From an uncultured Porphyromonadaceae bacterium (lineage in GTDB: Bacteria > Bacteroidota > Bacteroidia > Bacteroidales > Porphyromonadaceae), in contig CAMYAB010000022.1 in the NCBI GenBank assembly GCA_947253625.1, forward strand, positions 1 to 12,280: DNA of 12,280 nucleotides, written 5' to 3'. The notes below the pieces were generated by a model. It was not told the origin of the DNA and searched no databases. It worked only from the letters and a program-made list of their open reading frames with translations. Below, in pieces: positions 5,329-12,280 of this stretch. The position numbers and the translations under genes are program-made. The number at the start of each line of letters is the position of its first letter. Positions within the stretch are counted from its first letter, which is position 1.

Positions 5329-6300
5329 ATGGAGTTCCGAAAAATTATAGAGATACCGGTGGCAGAGCATTTGTACCGCCATGCGGATGGGATTACGCTG
5401 TGGGGGTCCTGCTTTGCGTCCGAGTTGGCCGAGTACTTGGAGCAGGATCTGTACTCGGTGTGTCGTTCGCCGTATGGGGTGATGTACAACCCCCTGAGTA
5501 TTGCTCGGGGGCTGACGGAGGTGCTGGAGGGGGTACCCCCGAGTGGCGAGTCCCTTTTTTGCCATGATGGACTGTGGCACAGCTATATGCATCATGGTGC
5601 TTTTTCGTCCGAAGAGCAGTCGGAGGCGCTCGTCCGTATGCGGGAGGCCTTTGAGAGTGGGCGTGAGGAGCTTTTGGGGTCGCGGCTTCTGGTGATCACG
5701 CTCGGTACAGCCTATGTCTATACGACAAAGGCAGGTGAGATTGTGAACAACTGTCACAAGCTCCCTGCCTCGTTATTTGAGAGACGGCGGGTGTCGGTGG
5801 ATGAGGTGGTGTCGGCTCTAGGTCAGGCCCTGAGCCAATGGCAGGCCCTCTGCCCGGATCTGCGGGTAATCCTGACGGTCAGCCCGATACCCCACTACGC
5901 AGATGGAGCACATGAGAGCCGGCTGAGCAAGTCGGTCCTCCTTTTGGCAGTGGATGAGCTGACTCGTCTCCCGCAAGTGGACTATTTCCCGAGCTACGAG
6001 ATTATGCATGATGAGCTGCGAGACTACCGCTTTTATCGCGAGGACTATGCCCACCCATCTCAGCAGGCTGTGGACTATATTATGCAACGCTTTGCGACGA
6101 CCTATTTGGCACCGGAGCCCGACCCGGAGTGGGACAAGCTGAGAAGGTTATTGCGCCACAAGCCTCTGACAGACTCCCCCATCAAGCGACAAGAACACTA
6201 TCAACGGCTCTTGGAACGGCTGGAGTGCTTTGCACAAAAGCGTCCGCATCCTTTGGTCCTGAGTGAGCTGAAACGACTAAAACGACTAACCAACGAATGA
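5329..6300 (+). CDS. GSCFA-family SGNH-like hydrolase
   Basis: A 323-residue protein of the GSCFA family, common in Bacteroidetes and placed in the SGNH/GDSL hydrolase clan. The signature GSCFA is at 26-30, so Ser27 occupies the block I nucleophile position. Other family-like segments are LGTAYVY (125-131), TVSPIPHY (183-190), YFPSYEI (219-225) and DYAHPS (239-244). The last contains D-x-x-H (Asp239, His242), the layout of the SGNH block V catalytic dyad, so an esterase or acyltransferase reaction is plausible; the substrate is unknown. There is no signal peptide or membrane segment, so it is probably cytoplasmic. I set the start at ATG 5329; a longer reading from 5260 would translate the promoter region. 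The stop overlaps the murF-alr start in ATGA, suggesting coupled translation and perhaps an envelope-related role. The C-terminal 60 residues are basic and helical in appearance. Confidence 0.87.
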   Translation: MEFRKIIEIPVAEHLYRHADGITLWGSCFASELAEYLEQDLYSVCRSPYGVMYNPLSIARGLTEVLEGVPPSGESLFCHDGLWHSYMHHGAFSSEEQSEALVRMREAFESGREELLGSRLLVITLGTAYVYTTKAGEIVNNCHKLPASLFERRRVSVDEVVSALGQALSQWQALCPDLRVILTVSPIPHYADGAHESRLSKSVLLLAVDELTRLPQVDYFPSYEIMHDELRDYRFYREDYAHPSQQAVDYIMQRFATTYLAPEPDPEWDKLRRLLRHKPLTDSPIKRQEHYQRLLERLECFAQKRPHPLVLSELKRLKRLTNE

Positions 6301-8774
6301 CCCAATACCAAATTTCGCAAATAGCTGATATCATAGGTGCACGGATAGATGGTGCAGGAGTAGGGGTGATCACTAGCCTCCTAACCGACAGCCGGACGCT
6401 GGCGGACCCCACAGGTGTCCTTTTTGTCGCACTGGTGACGGACAAGGACGACGGACATAGGTACATCGCCAACCTCTACGACAGAGGCGTGAGGTACTAT
6501 CTCGTGAGCCGGGAAGACTTGCCGAGGATAGAGTGTCCGGAGGCGACGTTTTTGATCGTGGAGGATACTCTGCGAGCTTTGCAGGACTTGGCCGGATACC
6601 ACAGGCGCACTCTGCGCTATCCGGTCGTGGGGATCACGGGAAGTAATGGCAAGACGACCTTCAAGGAGCTCGCCTATCAGCTCCTACGCACGCACCATAC
6701 AGTGGGACGATCGCCTAGGAGCTACAATTCGTCCATCGGTGTCCCCCTCTCTCTCTGGTCTCTGACACCGGATATGGAGCTGGCTCTCATCGAGGCCGGA
6801 ATATCTATGCCGGGTGATATGGATCTGCTGGAGCCCATGATCAAACCACAGATAGGGGTCTTGACCCATATGGGGGAGGCGCATCAGGAGCACTTCGGGT
6901 CAATGGAGCAAAAGCTGGATGAGAAGCTCAAGCTCTTTAGGGGCAGTGATTGCCTGATTGTCGACAAGGACTCAGCGTTGATCAAGGCAGGGATCGCCCG
7001 AGTTGGACTAGGGTGCCGTATTATCGGGTGGAGCAAAAGCGACCAATCGGCCGAGCTTTTTATTCGGGATCTGATCCACGAGCCAAGTCACACGACTATC
7101 GATTGTCTGATCGGCGGTGTGCCCCATCTCTATCGAGTGCCTTTGCTGGATGAGGGGAGCCTACAGGATCTTTTTTTGGTGCTGGTATTGCTCCACGAGG
7201 TGGCGGCGGATGTGCTGGAGGACTGGGGAGCTTTTGAGAAGCTGTATCCGGTGGATATGCGTCTGGAGGTACTGGAGGGGGTGTCCGACATGCTGCTGAT
7301 CAATGATACCTACAGTGCCGACTACGACTCTCTACGTATAGCCCTGAGCTATATGGAGCGTCGCAACCTGGATCATCGCCCAAGAAGTGTGGTCTTGTCG
7401 GCGTTTCGGGAAAGCACCAACGCTCCTGCCACACTCTATCGTAGGATAGGGGAGATGCTCTCGCTGCACAAGCCGGACAACATCATCGCCATAGGCTCGG
7501 AGGTACTGCCTCACCTATCCGCACTGGGAGAGGGGGTTCGCTATTTTGCAAGCGTGGAGGAGTTTTTGGCATGGGGACCGGCTGAGCACTTGGCCGGGCA
7601 TATTGTCTTGCTCAAGGGGGCTCGCGTAGCACACTTTGAGCGGATTACCAATGCTTTGCTTCGTCGGGTGCACCAGACCATATTGGATGTGAATCTCAGT
7701 CGGCTTGCCTACAACCTCAACCTCTACCGCGGACGACTCCCCAAGGGAATGAAGGTGACCTGCATGATCAAGGCTTTTGGCTACGGTGTGGGAAGCTATG
7801 AGATCGCCAAAGTGCTGGAGGGACAAAAGGTGGACTACCTGGCTGTAGCCGTGGCAGATGAGGGAAAGGAGCTGAGAGAGCAGGGGATCAATGTCCCGAT
7901 CATCATCATGAATCCCGAGCCATGCGCCTATCGGCAAATGATCCGCTACCGACTGGAGCCTAATCTTTACTCTCGGACGATCCTTGAGAGCTTTATCCAA
8001 ACAGCGGAGTCCCTCCACGAGCAGGACTATCCGATACACCTCAAGTGGGATACCGGGATGCACCGCTTGGGCTTTGAACTACACGAGGTGCCGTCTGTCC
8101 TGAGGATGCTGAAGGAGACTCGGACTGTCCGTGTGGCGAGTATCTTCACCCACCTATCGGTCGCAGATGATCCCACAGAGGATGAGTACACACGAGCCCA
8201 GCTGGAGTTGATGGATCGGATAGATGCTGAGATGCGCTCGGGCCTATCCTATTATTTTCTCAAGCATGCACTCAATACCGCAGGTGCCATACGCTTCCCG
8301 GATTACAAGAGTGATATGATCCGGCTAGGGGTGGGGTTGTATGGCCTGTCGCCTCTGGAGAGTGATCCACTGGGTCTTCAGCCCGTGGCGTCTCTGCGGA
8401 CGCTTCTCCTCCAGACCAGAGAACTGCCGGCTGGTGCCACAGTGGGCTATGGACGAAAAGGAAGGCTCAACCGCCCATCGCGTATAGGGGTTATCCCGAT
8501 AGGATATGCCGATGGACTCCCCCGTAGCTTGGGCAATGGTGCCGTGAGCTTTAGGACCGAAGATGGGACACTCGTCCCAACCTTGGGCAATATTTGTATG
8601 GATACGACGATGCTCGACCTCACCGATGCTCCATTGGCTACCGAAGGATCCACTATCACCATCTTTGACGACACACTGCCCATCACCCGCATGGCCGATG
8701 CCTCTCGGACCATTCACTACGAAGTCCTTGCCCGGCTATCCATGCGCATCAGTCGCCACTATTTTTCCGAATAA
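6297..8774 (+). CDS. murF-alr: Bifunctional MurF ligase / alanine racemase
   Basis: An 825-residue fusion of two peptidoglycan precursor enzymes, a standard Bacteroidetes arrangement. Residues 1 to about 455 are MurF, which adds D-Ala-D-Ala to the UDP-MurNAc-tripeptide. They show the P-loop GITGSNGKTT (112-121), RSYNSSIGVPLSLW (141-154), EAGISMPGDM (166-175), AHQEHFGS (195-202) and NDTYSAD (336-342). Residues from about 460 to 825 are a PLP-dependent alanine racemase: ILDVNLSRLAYNL (462-474), the PLP-lysine block MIKAFGYGVG with Lys492, LKWDTGMHRLG (582-592), RLGVGLYG (676-683), the second catalytic Tyr718 in VGYGR, IPIGYADG (733-740) and CMDT (767-770). Both active sites look intact. The fusion places L-to-D-alanine conversion with the ligase that consumes the D-Ala dipeptide; Ddl, which acts between, is not in the window. 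The start overlaps the GSCFA stop by 4 bp, and the M49 peptidase follows after 14 bp. Confidence 0.96.
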   Translation: MTQYQISQIADIIGARIDGAGVGVITSLLTDSRTLADPTGVLFVALVTDKDDGHRYIANLYDRGVRYYLVSREDLPRIECPEATFLIVEDTLRALQDLAGYHRRTLRYPVVGITGSNGKTTFKELAYQLLRTHHTVGRSPRSYNSSIGVPLSLWSLTPDMELALIEAGISMPGDMDLLEPMIKPQIGVLTHMGEAHQEHFGSMEQKLDEKLKLFRGSDCLIVDKDSALIKAGIARVGLGCRIIGWSKSDQSAELFIRDLIHEPSHTTIDCLIGGVPHLYRVPLLDEGSLQDLFLVLVLLHEVAADVLEDWGAFEKLYPVDMRLEVLEGVSDMLLINDTYSADYDSLRIALSYMERRNLDHRPRSVVLSAFRESTNAPATLYRRIGEMLSLHKPDNIIAIGSEVLPHLSALGEGVRYFASVEEFLAWGPAEHLAGHIVLLKGARVAHFERITNALLRRVHQTILDVNLSRLAYNLNLYRGRLPKGMKVTCMIKAFGYGVGSYEIAKVLEGQKVDYLAVAVADEGKELREQGINVPIIIMNPEPCAYRQMIRYRLEPNLYSRTILESFIQTAESLHEQDYPIHLKWDTGMHRLGFELHEVPSVLRMLKETRTVRVASIFTHLSVADDPTEDEYTRAQLELMDRIDAEMRSGLSYYFLKHALNTAGAIRFPDYKSDMIRLGVGLYGLSPLESDPLGLQPVASLRTLLLQTRELPAGATVGYGRKGRLNRPSRIGVIPIGYADGLPRSLGNGAVSFRTEDGTLVPTLGNICMDTTMLDLTDAPLATEGSTITIFDDTLPITRMADASRTIHYEVLARLSMRISRHYFSE

Positions 8775-8788
8775 CCCCCCTATACCCG

Positions 8789-11410
8789 ATGAATACCGAT
8801 ACAGTCTATCACTGCGAATCCTTTGACATCCTTCGCTACCGAGTAGCCGGCTGGGAACGACTCTCCAGACGCGAAAGAGCCTATCTCTATCAGTTGTCCG
8901 AAGCCTGCCTCTGGGGGCGAGACATCACCTACATGCAGCACCATCGACTGGGGCTGGTCGTGCGTGAGCTAATGGAGACACTCTGGAGCGAACCCTCCAA
9001 CCGCACTCCGGAGCTGGAGCAGTACCTTGGAGCGATTTGGCTCCACAGTGGCCTGCACCATAGCTATACCGAAGAAAAGACCCTGCCCGGCTTTTCGCGT
9101 GAGTGGTATCGTGAGGCGTTGAGGCAGTTGCCGTATGATGTGACCGAATACCTCGATGCGGTAGGTACCTCGTTTGATGAAGTTGAGGCCCTTATTTTTG
9201 ACCCCACAGTGGATCCTTTTCGTAGGGCTACGGGACAAAAGGAGACTCTGCTGGAGCGATCGAGTGTCCACTTTTATGACCGAGGTATCTCCACAGCTGA
9301 GGCAGAGGCTTATTACGACGAGCACCGGGAGGACTATAGCATTGCGCCCGGGCTCAATACCCGACTGATCCGAAGGGCTGATGGTACACTCACCGAGGAA
9401 GTCGCCTCTACCTCCGGACTTTATCGGACAGCATTGATACCAATCGTCTACCACCTAAAGCAAGCAATCAGCCTGGCGCCCTCCACTGAGACCCAAAAGG
9501 TACTCCAAAAACTGGTGGAATACTACGAGACCGGTGATTTGGAGTGTTTTGCGACGTACAGCAAGCTGTGGGTAAAGCTACTGGAGGAGGTGGATATGAT
9601 CAACGGCTTCATCGAGACCTACACTGATCCGCTTGGGTTCAAAGGTTCGTGGGAGGGTATCCTGCAACTTCTGGATCACGAGGGGACCAAGCGCACCGCC
9701 AAGGTAGTCGACCTGGCGGAGCAGATGGAGCGGGAGTCGCCGATCGATCCGGCCTTCAAGCGTCGGACTATTGGTGCGATGAGCAATAGAGCTGTGCAAG
9801 TGGTGACTCTCGCCGGAGACTCCTATCCATCCTCGCCATTGGGGATCAACCTACCCAATGACGAAAGGATACGCGCAGAAGTGGGCTCCAAGTCCGTCAC
9901 TCTCACCAATATCTCCGAGGCTATCTCCGAAGCTCGTCTTGGACAGTTGGTGCCACGCTTTTACTATTCAAAAGAAGTCCGGGAGCGTGTCCTTCGCTAT
10001 GGTACCATCACCGACACCGTCCACACTGATCTCCACGAGGGGTTGGGACACGGGTCGGGCAAGCTGCTGGAGGGGGTCTCTGGAAATGCTCTCGGAGAGC
10101 ATGCCTCTGCCATAGAGGAGGCTCGAGCCGATCTCAATGCGCTCTACTTCATCGCACACCCTCGACTCGTGCAGGATGGTGTACTCCCCACTCCGGATGC
10201 CTACAAGGCACTCTACGACCGGTACCTCACGCGTGGAATACTCACGCAGCTCACCAGGCTGGGTGACGAACTGATCCTCCGACAGGCACACATGCAAAAC
10301 CGTGCCCTCATCGCGTATTGGGCTCTCGATCTCTGTCGTGATACGGGTGCGGCAGAGCTTACTCTCCTAGAGGGCAAGCACTACGTCCTCGTCCACGACT
10401 ATGACGAGCTGAGACGAGTGTTTGGAGTGCAGTTGGCCGAAATTCAGCGCATCAAAAGCACCGGAGACTATGCCGCCGCCGACCGACTGATACGTACCTA
10501 CGCCACTCAGGTTGACCCTGAGTTGCATGCAGAGGTACTGAGCCGAATGGCGGACTTGGGTGTGGCGCCCTATGTTGGCTTTGTCAATCCCCGGATTCGC
10601 CCGACGGATGGTGGAGACTATCTCCTCACCTACGATGAGGACTACTTTGGCCAAAACCTTCGCTACAGCAGGCAGTACCGTTGCTTGGTGGAGTCGATGG
10701 CGGAGCATCCTAGGTCCAAAGAGGGGCCTGAGGGTCGCTGGCACTCGCTCCTCAACAATCTCCGCAACCAGCTTCGCCGACACATGGACGGCATCGCCTC
10801 CAAGAGCATGCGCGATGGCGGAGTGGGCTACGAGATCAACTTTGGGGTCAATCTCCTGCACCTTCACACTATTGGCGACACTCTGCCACACAACCTCGAT
10901 CTGGCCACCCTCATGTGGAGCAAAAATGTGCGTGAGATGAAACTCCTAGCCCTGCTTACTATTCCTCGCTTTGAGGTCACCCCCGATCTGTTGCGCCAGT
11001 GGTGCCGGGATATTGGAGAGTTGGAGCTCGCCGAGTTTTTTGTCCTCAAGCTAGTCGCTCCCTCCCTCTATGGTGAGTCTTTGGCTCTCTGGATATGGGA
11101 GCAAAAGGAGCCTACCGAGATGATGACGATCCTCCCCTACATCATCATCAACCGCCTAGCCCTAAACCAAAAAGTAGATACAGCCCTACTCGAAGCCCTT
11201 GATCGTCACCTCTCTCAGGACCTCTCCGAGGGCAATCTCGATCTAGCCACCTATGCACTCCGTGCCCTCAATGCGCTTGCCGACCATCTCCCCCAAGCAC
11301 GCCCCAAGCTCCGAGAGCTGGCAGAGCGGCTGACCAAGGAGCAGACCGTCGATACCTATCCTTACCTGGTCGGGGTGGACCTACTGGATCAGCTCAACGA
11401 ACTAGACTAA
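8789..11410 (+). CDS. Dipeptidyl peptidase III (M49) with AlkD-like ARM C-terminal domain
   Basis: An 873-residue protein. Residues 1 to about 660 are an M49 zinc peptidase, which removes dipeptides from the N-terminus of short peptides. The zinc motif is HEGLGH (416-421: His416, His421, catalytic Glu417), followed by EEARAD (443-448), with Glu444 as third ligand. The 23-residue gap from His421 to Glu444 matches bacterial rather than human DPP III. There is no signal peptide, so the protein is cytosolic, fitting peptide recycling in an amino-acid fermenter. From about residue 660 comes an extra domain of about 210 residues resembling the AlkD DNA-glycosylase ARM/HEAT fold: GGVGYEINFGV, LATLMWSKNVREMKLLALLTIP, then helical pairs. 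By eye, the AlkD residues corresponding to Trp109, Asp113 and Arg148 of the Bacillus cereus enzyme are Leu, Glu and Met, so glycosylase activity is doubtful. I recall the same architecture from the Porphyromonas gingivalis homologue. The gene lies 14 bp after murF-alr and 6 bp before ung. Confidence 0.92.
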   Translation: MNTDTVYHCESFDILRYRVAGWERLSRRERAYLYQLSEACLWGRDITYMQHHRLGLVVRELMETLWSEPSNRTPELEQYLGAIWLHSGLHHSYTEEKTLPGFSREWYREALRQLPYDVTEYLDAVGTSFDEVEALIFDPTVDPFRRATGQKETLLERSSVHFYDRGISTAEAEAYYDEHREDYSIAPGLNTRLIRRADGTLTEEVASTSGLYRTALIPIVYHLKQAISLAPSTETQKVLQKLVEYYETGDLECFATYSKLWVKLLEEVDMINGFIETYTDPLGFKGSWEGILQLLDHEGTKRTAKVVDLAEQMERESPIDPAFKRRTIGAMSNRAVQVVTLAGDSYPSSPLGINLPNDERIRAEVGSKSVTLTNISEAISEARLGQLVPRFYYSKEVRERVLRYGTITDTVHTDLHEGLGHGSGKLLEGVSGNALGEHASAIEEARADLNALYFIAHPRLVQDGVLPTPDAYKALYDRYLTRGILTQLTRLGDELILRQAHMQNRALIAYWALDLCRDTGAAELTLLEGKHYVLVHDYDELRRVFGVQLAEIQRIKSTGDYAAADRLIRTYATQVDPELHAEVLSRMADLGVAPYVGFVNPRIRPTDGGDYLLTYDEDYFGQNLRYSRQYRCLVESMAEHPRSKEGPEGRWHSLLNNLRNQLRRHMDGIASKSMRDGGVGYEINFGVNLLHLHTIGDTLPHNLDLATLMWSKNVREMKLLALLTIPRFEVTPDLLRQWCRDIGELELAEFFVLKLVAPSLYGESLALWIWEQKEPTEMMTILPYIIINRLALNQKVDTALLEALDRHLSQDLSEGNLDLATYALRALNALADHLPQARPKLRELAERLTKEQTVDTYPYLVGVDLLDQLNELD

Positions 11411-11416
11411 GTCATC

Positions 11417-12079
11417 ATGAACGTACAGATAGACCCCACTTGGAAAGAAGCCCTGGCGGATGAGTTTGCACAGCCCTACTTCACCGAACTTGCGGAGAGA
11501 GTCCGGCATGCCTACACCACCACGACTGTTTTCCCCCCCGGATCATTGATCTTCAATGCTTTTGACCTGACCCCACTCGATCGGGTCAAGGTCGTCATCC
11601 TCGGACAGGATCCGTATCACAACTATGGGCAAGCTATGGGGCTCAGCTTCTCGGTCCCCGATGGCTGTCCTATCCCCCCCTCACTCCAAAATATCTACAA
11701 GGAGATCGCCACCGATGTCGGCATACCGACTCCTACCAGTGGTGACCTCACCCACTGGGCGAGACAAGGGGTGCTTTTGCTCAATGCCACCCTCACCGTC
11801 CAAGCCCACTCACCCAAGAGCCATGCCGGGTGGGGATGGGAGAGGTTCACAGATCACGTCATACAGGTATTGTCGCAGCGTAGGGAGCACCTTGTATTCC
11901 TGCTATGGGGAAGTGATGCCCAGCGCAAGGAGATGTACATTGACTCCGCCAAGCACTGTATCCTCCGCAGTGTACACCCCTCTCCGCTCTCTGCGTACCG
12001 GGGCTTTTTTGGCTGCCAACACTTCTCCAAGACCAACTATTACCTCGTCTCTCACGGCATCACCCCCATTGCGTGGTAG
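11417..12079 (+). CDS. ung: Uracil-DNA glycosylase, family 1
   Basis: A 220-residue enzyme that excises uracil from DNA to start base-excision repair. All family 1 signatures are present: the water-activating motif GQDPYH (63-68, Asp65), SFSVPDG with PPSLQNIYKE (77-96), LLNATLTV (121-128, with Asn123 for uracil recognition), GWERFTDHVI (140-149), FLLWGSDAQ (161-169) and the minor-groove loop HPSPLSAYRGFFGCQHF (187-203). Length is normal. The ATG at 11417 lies 6 bp after the peptidase stop, so it is co-transcribed with that gene. No convincing terminator follows; the next promoter serves the tRNA. Confidence 0.97.
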   Translation: MNVQIDPTWKEALADEFAQPYFTELAERVRHAYTTTTVFPPGSLIFNAFDLTPLDRVKVVILGQDPYHNYGQAMGLSFSVPDGCPIPPSLQNIYKEIATDVGIPTPTSGDLTHWARQGVLLLNATLTVQAHSPKSHAGWGWERFTDHVIQVLSQRREHLVFLLWGSDAQRKEMYIDSAKHCILRSVHPSPLSAYRGFFGCQHFSKTNYYLVSHGITPIAW

Positions 12080-12132
12080 GGAGCGGGAAAAATTGGCCAC
12101 CGAGGCTCCTCATAAAAATACCGGAAGAAAAC

Positions 12133-12164
12133 GTTGGACAAATCAAAAAACTTTTGTACCTTTG
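12133..12164 (+). promoter_or_regulatory. Promoter of the tRNA-Val transcript
   Basis: TACCTTTG at 12157-12164 matches TAnnTTTG exactly. GTTG at 12133-12136, one base from TTTG, lies 20 nt upstream as the -33 box. The predicted start near 12171 gives a 5' leader of about 55 nt before the tRNA, to be removed by RNase P. Confidence 0.7.
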
Positions 12165-12225
12165 CCAAGCGTTAGCAGTGAAAGACCCTCGGACAGTTGA
12201 TCACTTCGCAATACGACACTAGTTT

Positions 12226-12280
12226 GGATCCTTAGCTCAGTTGGTTCAGAGCGTCTGTCTTACAAACAGAGGGTCGTAGG
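12226..12280 (+). tRNA. tRNA-Val (anticodon UAC), cut by the window edge
   Basis: The cloverleaf can be traced up to the window end: acceptor 5' strand GGATCCT (12226-12232), T8-A9, D stem GCTC/GAGC (12235-12238 and 12249-12252), and anticodon stem TCTGT/ACAGA (12254-12258 and 12266-12270). The loop CTTACAA has anticodon TAC at 12261-12263, which reads valine codons. The variable segment GGGTC and the first T-stem strand GTAGG end at 12280. About 21 bases plus any CCA lie beyond the window. Confidence 0.93.

Noticed and set aside
5121..5489. 122-residue - strand reading frame over the repeat region
   Set aside because: It is antisense to the GSCFA N-terminus and to the repeats, has no recognisable domain and no promoter on that strand.
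6297..8774. MurF-Alr fusion as an assembly or annotation artefact
   Set aside because: The frame is continuous, both catalytic sets are intact, and this fusion is the normal form in Bacteroidetes, so it is not novel.
12080..12109. GGAGC/GCTCC inverted repeat after ung
   Set aside because: Five pairs around a 20-nt loop and no following T-run; too weak for an intrinsic terminator.
1..12280. CRISPR array, transposase, toxin-antitoxin or phage defence genes
   Set aside because: No such repeats or coding signatures were found; the only array is the short 22-bp-period one, without spacers.

Overview
The window looks like a chromosomal housekeeping segment from a member of the Bacteroidota, most likely Porphyromonadaceae (Porphyromonas-like). 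The evidence is: a MurF-alanine racemase fusion; a GSCFA-family protein coupled to it; a dipeptidyl peptidase III with Bacteroidetes-type zinc-ligand spacing and an AlkD-like C-terminal extension; several TAnnTTTG (-7) promoter boxes with TTTG (-33) partners; and little Shine-Dalgarno signal. All genes I can support are on the + strand. I see no mobile element, CRISPR array, phage gene or rRNA gene.

Layout. 1-234: no supportable gene. 235-1560: two tandem paralogous lipoprotein genes of about 160 residues, each with its own promoter and a G-rich/C-rich leader hairpin, closed by a very strong intrinsic terminator. 1562-4961: a tight operon of a TrmH/SpoU-type RNA methyltransferase, ispD (MEP isoprenoid pathway) and recG (branched-DNA helicase), joined by a 4-bp overlap and a 10-bp gap. 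4962-5328: a non-coding region with a probable terminator, a 22-bp-period repeat array and a palindrome. 5315-12079: a second operon of a GSCFA/SGNH-like hydrolase, murF-alr, the M49 peptidase fused to an AlkD-like ARM domain, and ung; gaps run from -4 to 14 bp. 12133-12280: a promoter and a tRNA-Val(UAC) cut by the window edge.

The two operons mix envelope precursor functions (IspD for isoprenoid and undecaprenyl supply; MurF-Alr for D-alanine and UDP-MurNAc-pentapeptide; possibly the GSCFA protein) with nucleic-acid maintenance (RecG, Ung, RNA methyltransferase). The least ordinary parts are the lipoprotein pair, whose promoters carry poly-T tracts in the -33/-7 spacer; the 22-bp-period array upstream of the GSCFA operon; and the peptidase-ARM fusion next to a DNA glycosylase. 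I did not find a clearly new multi-gene system.
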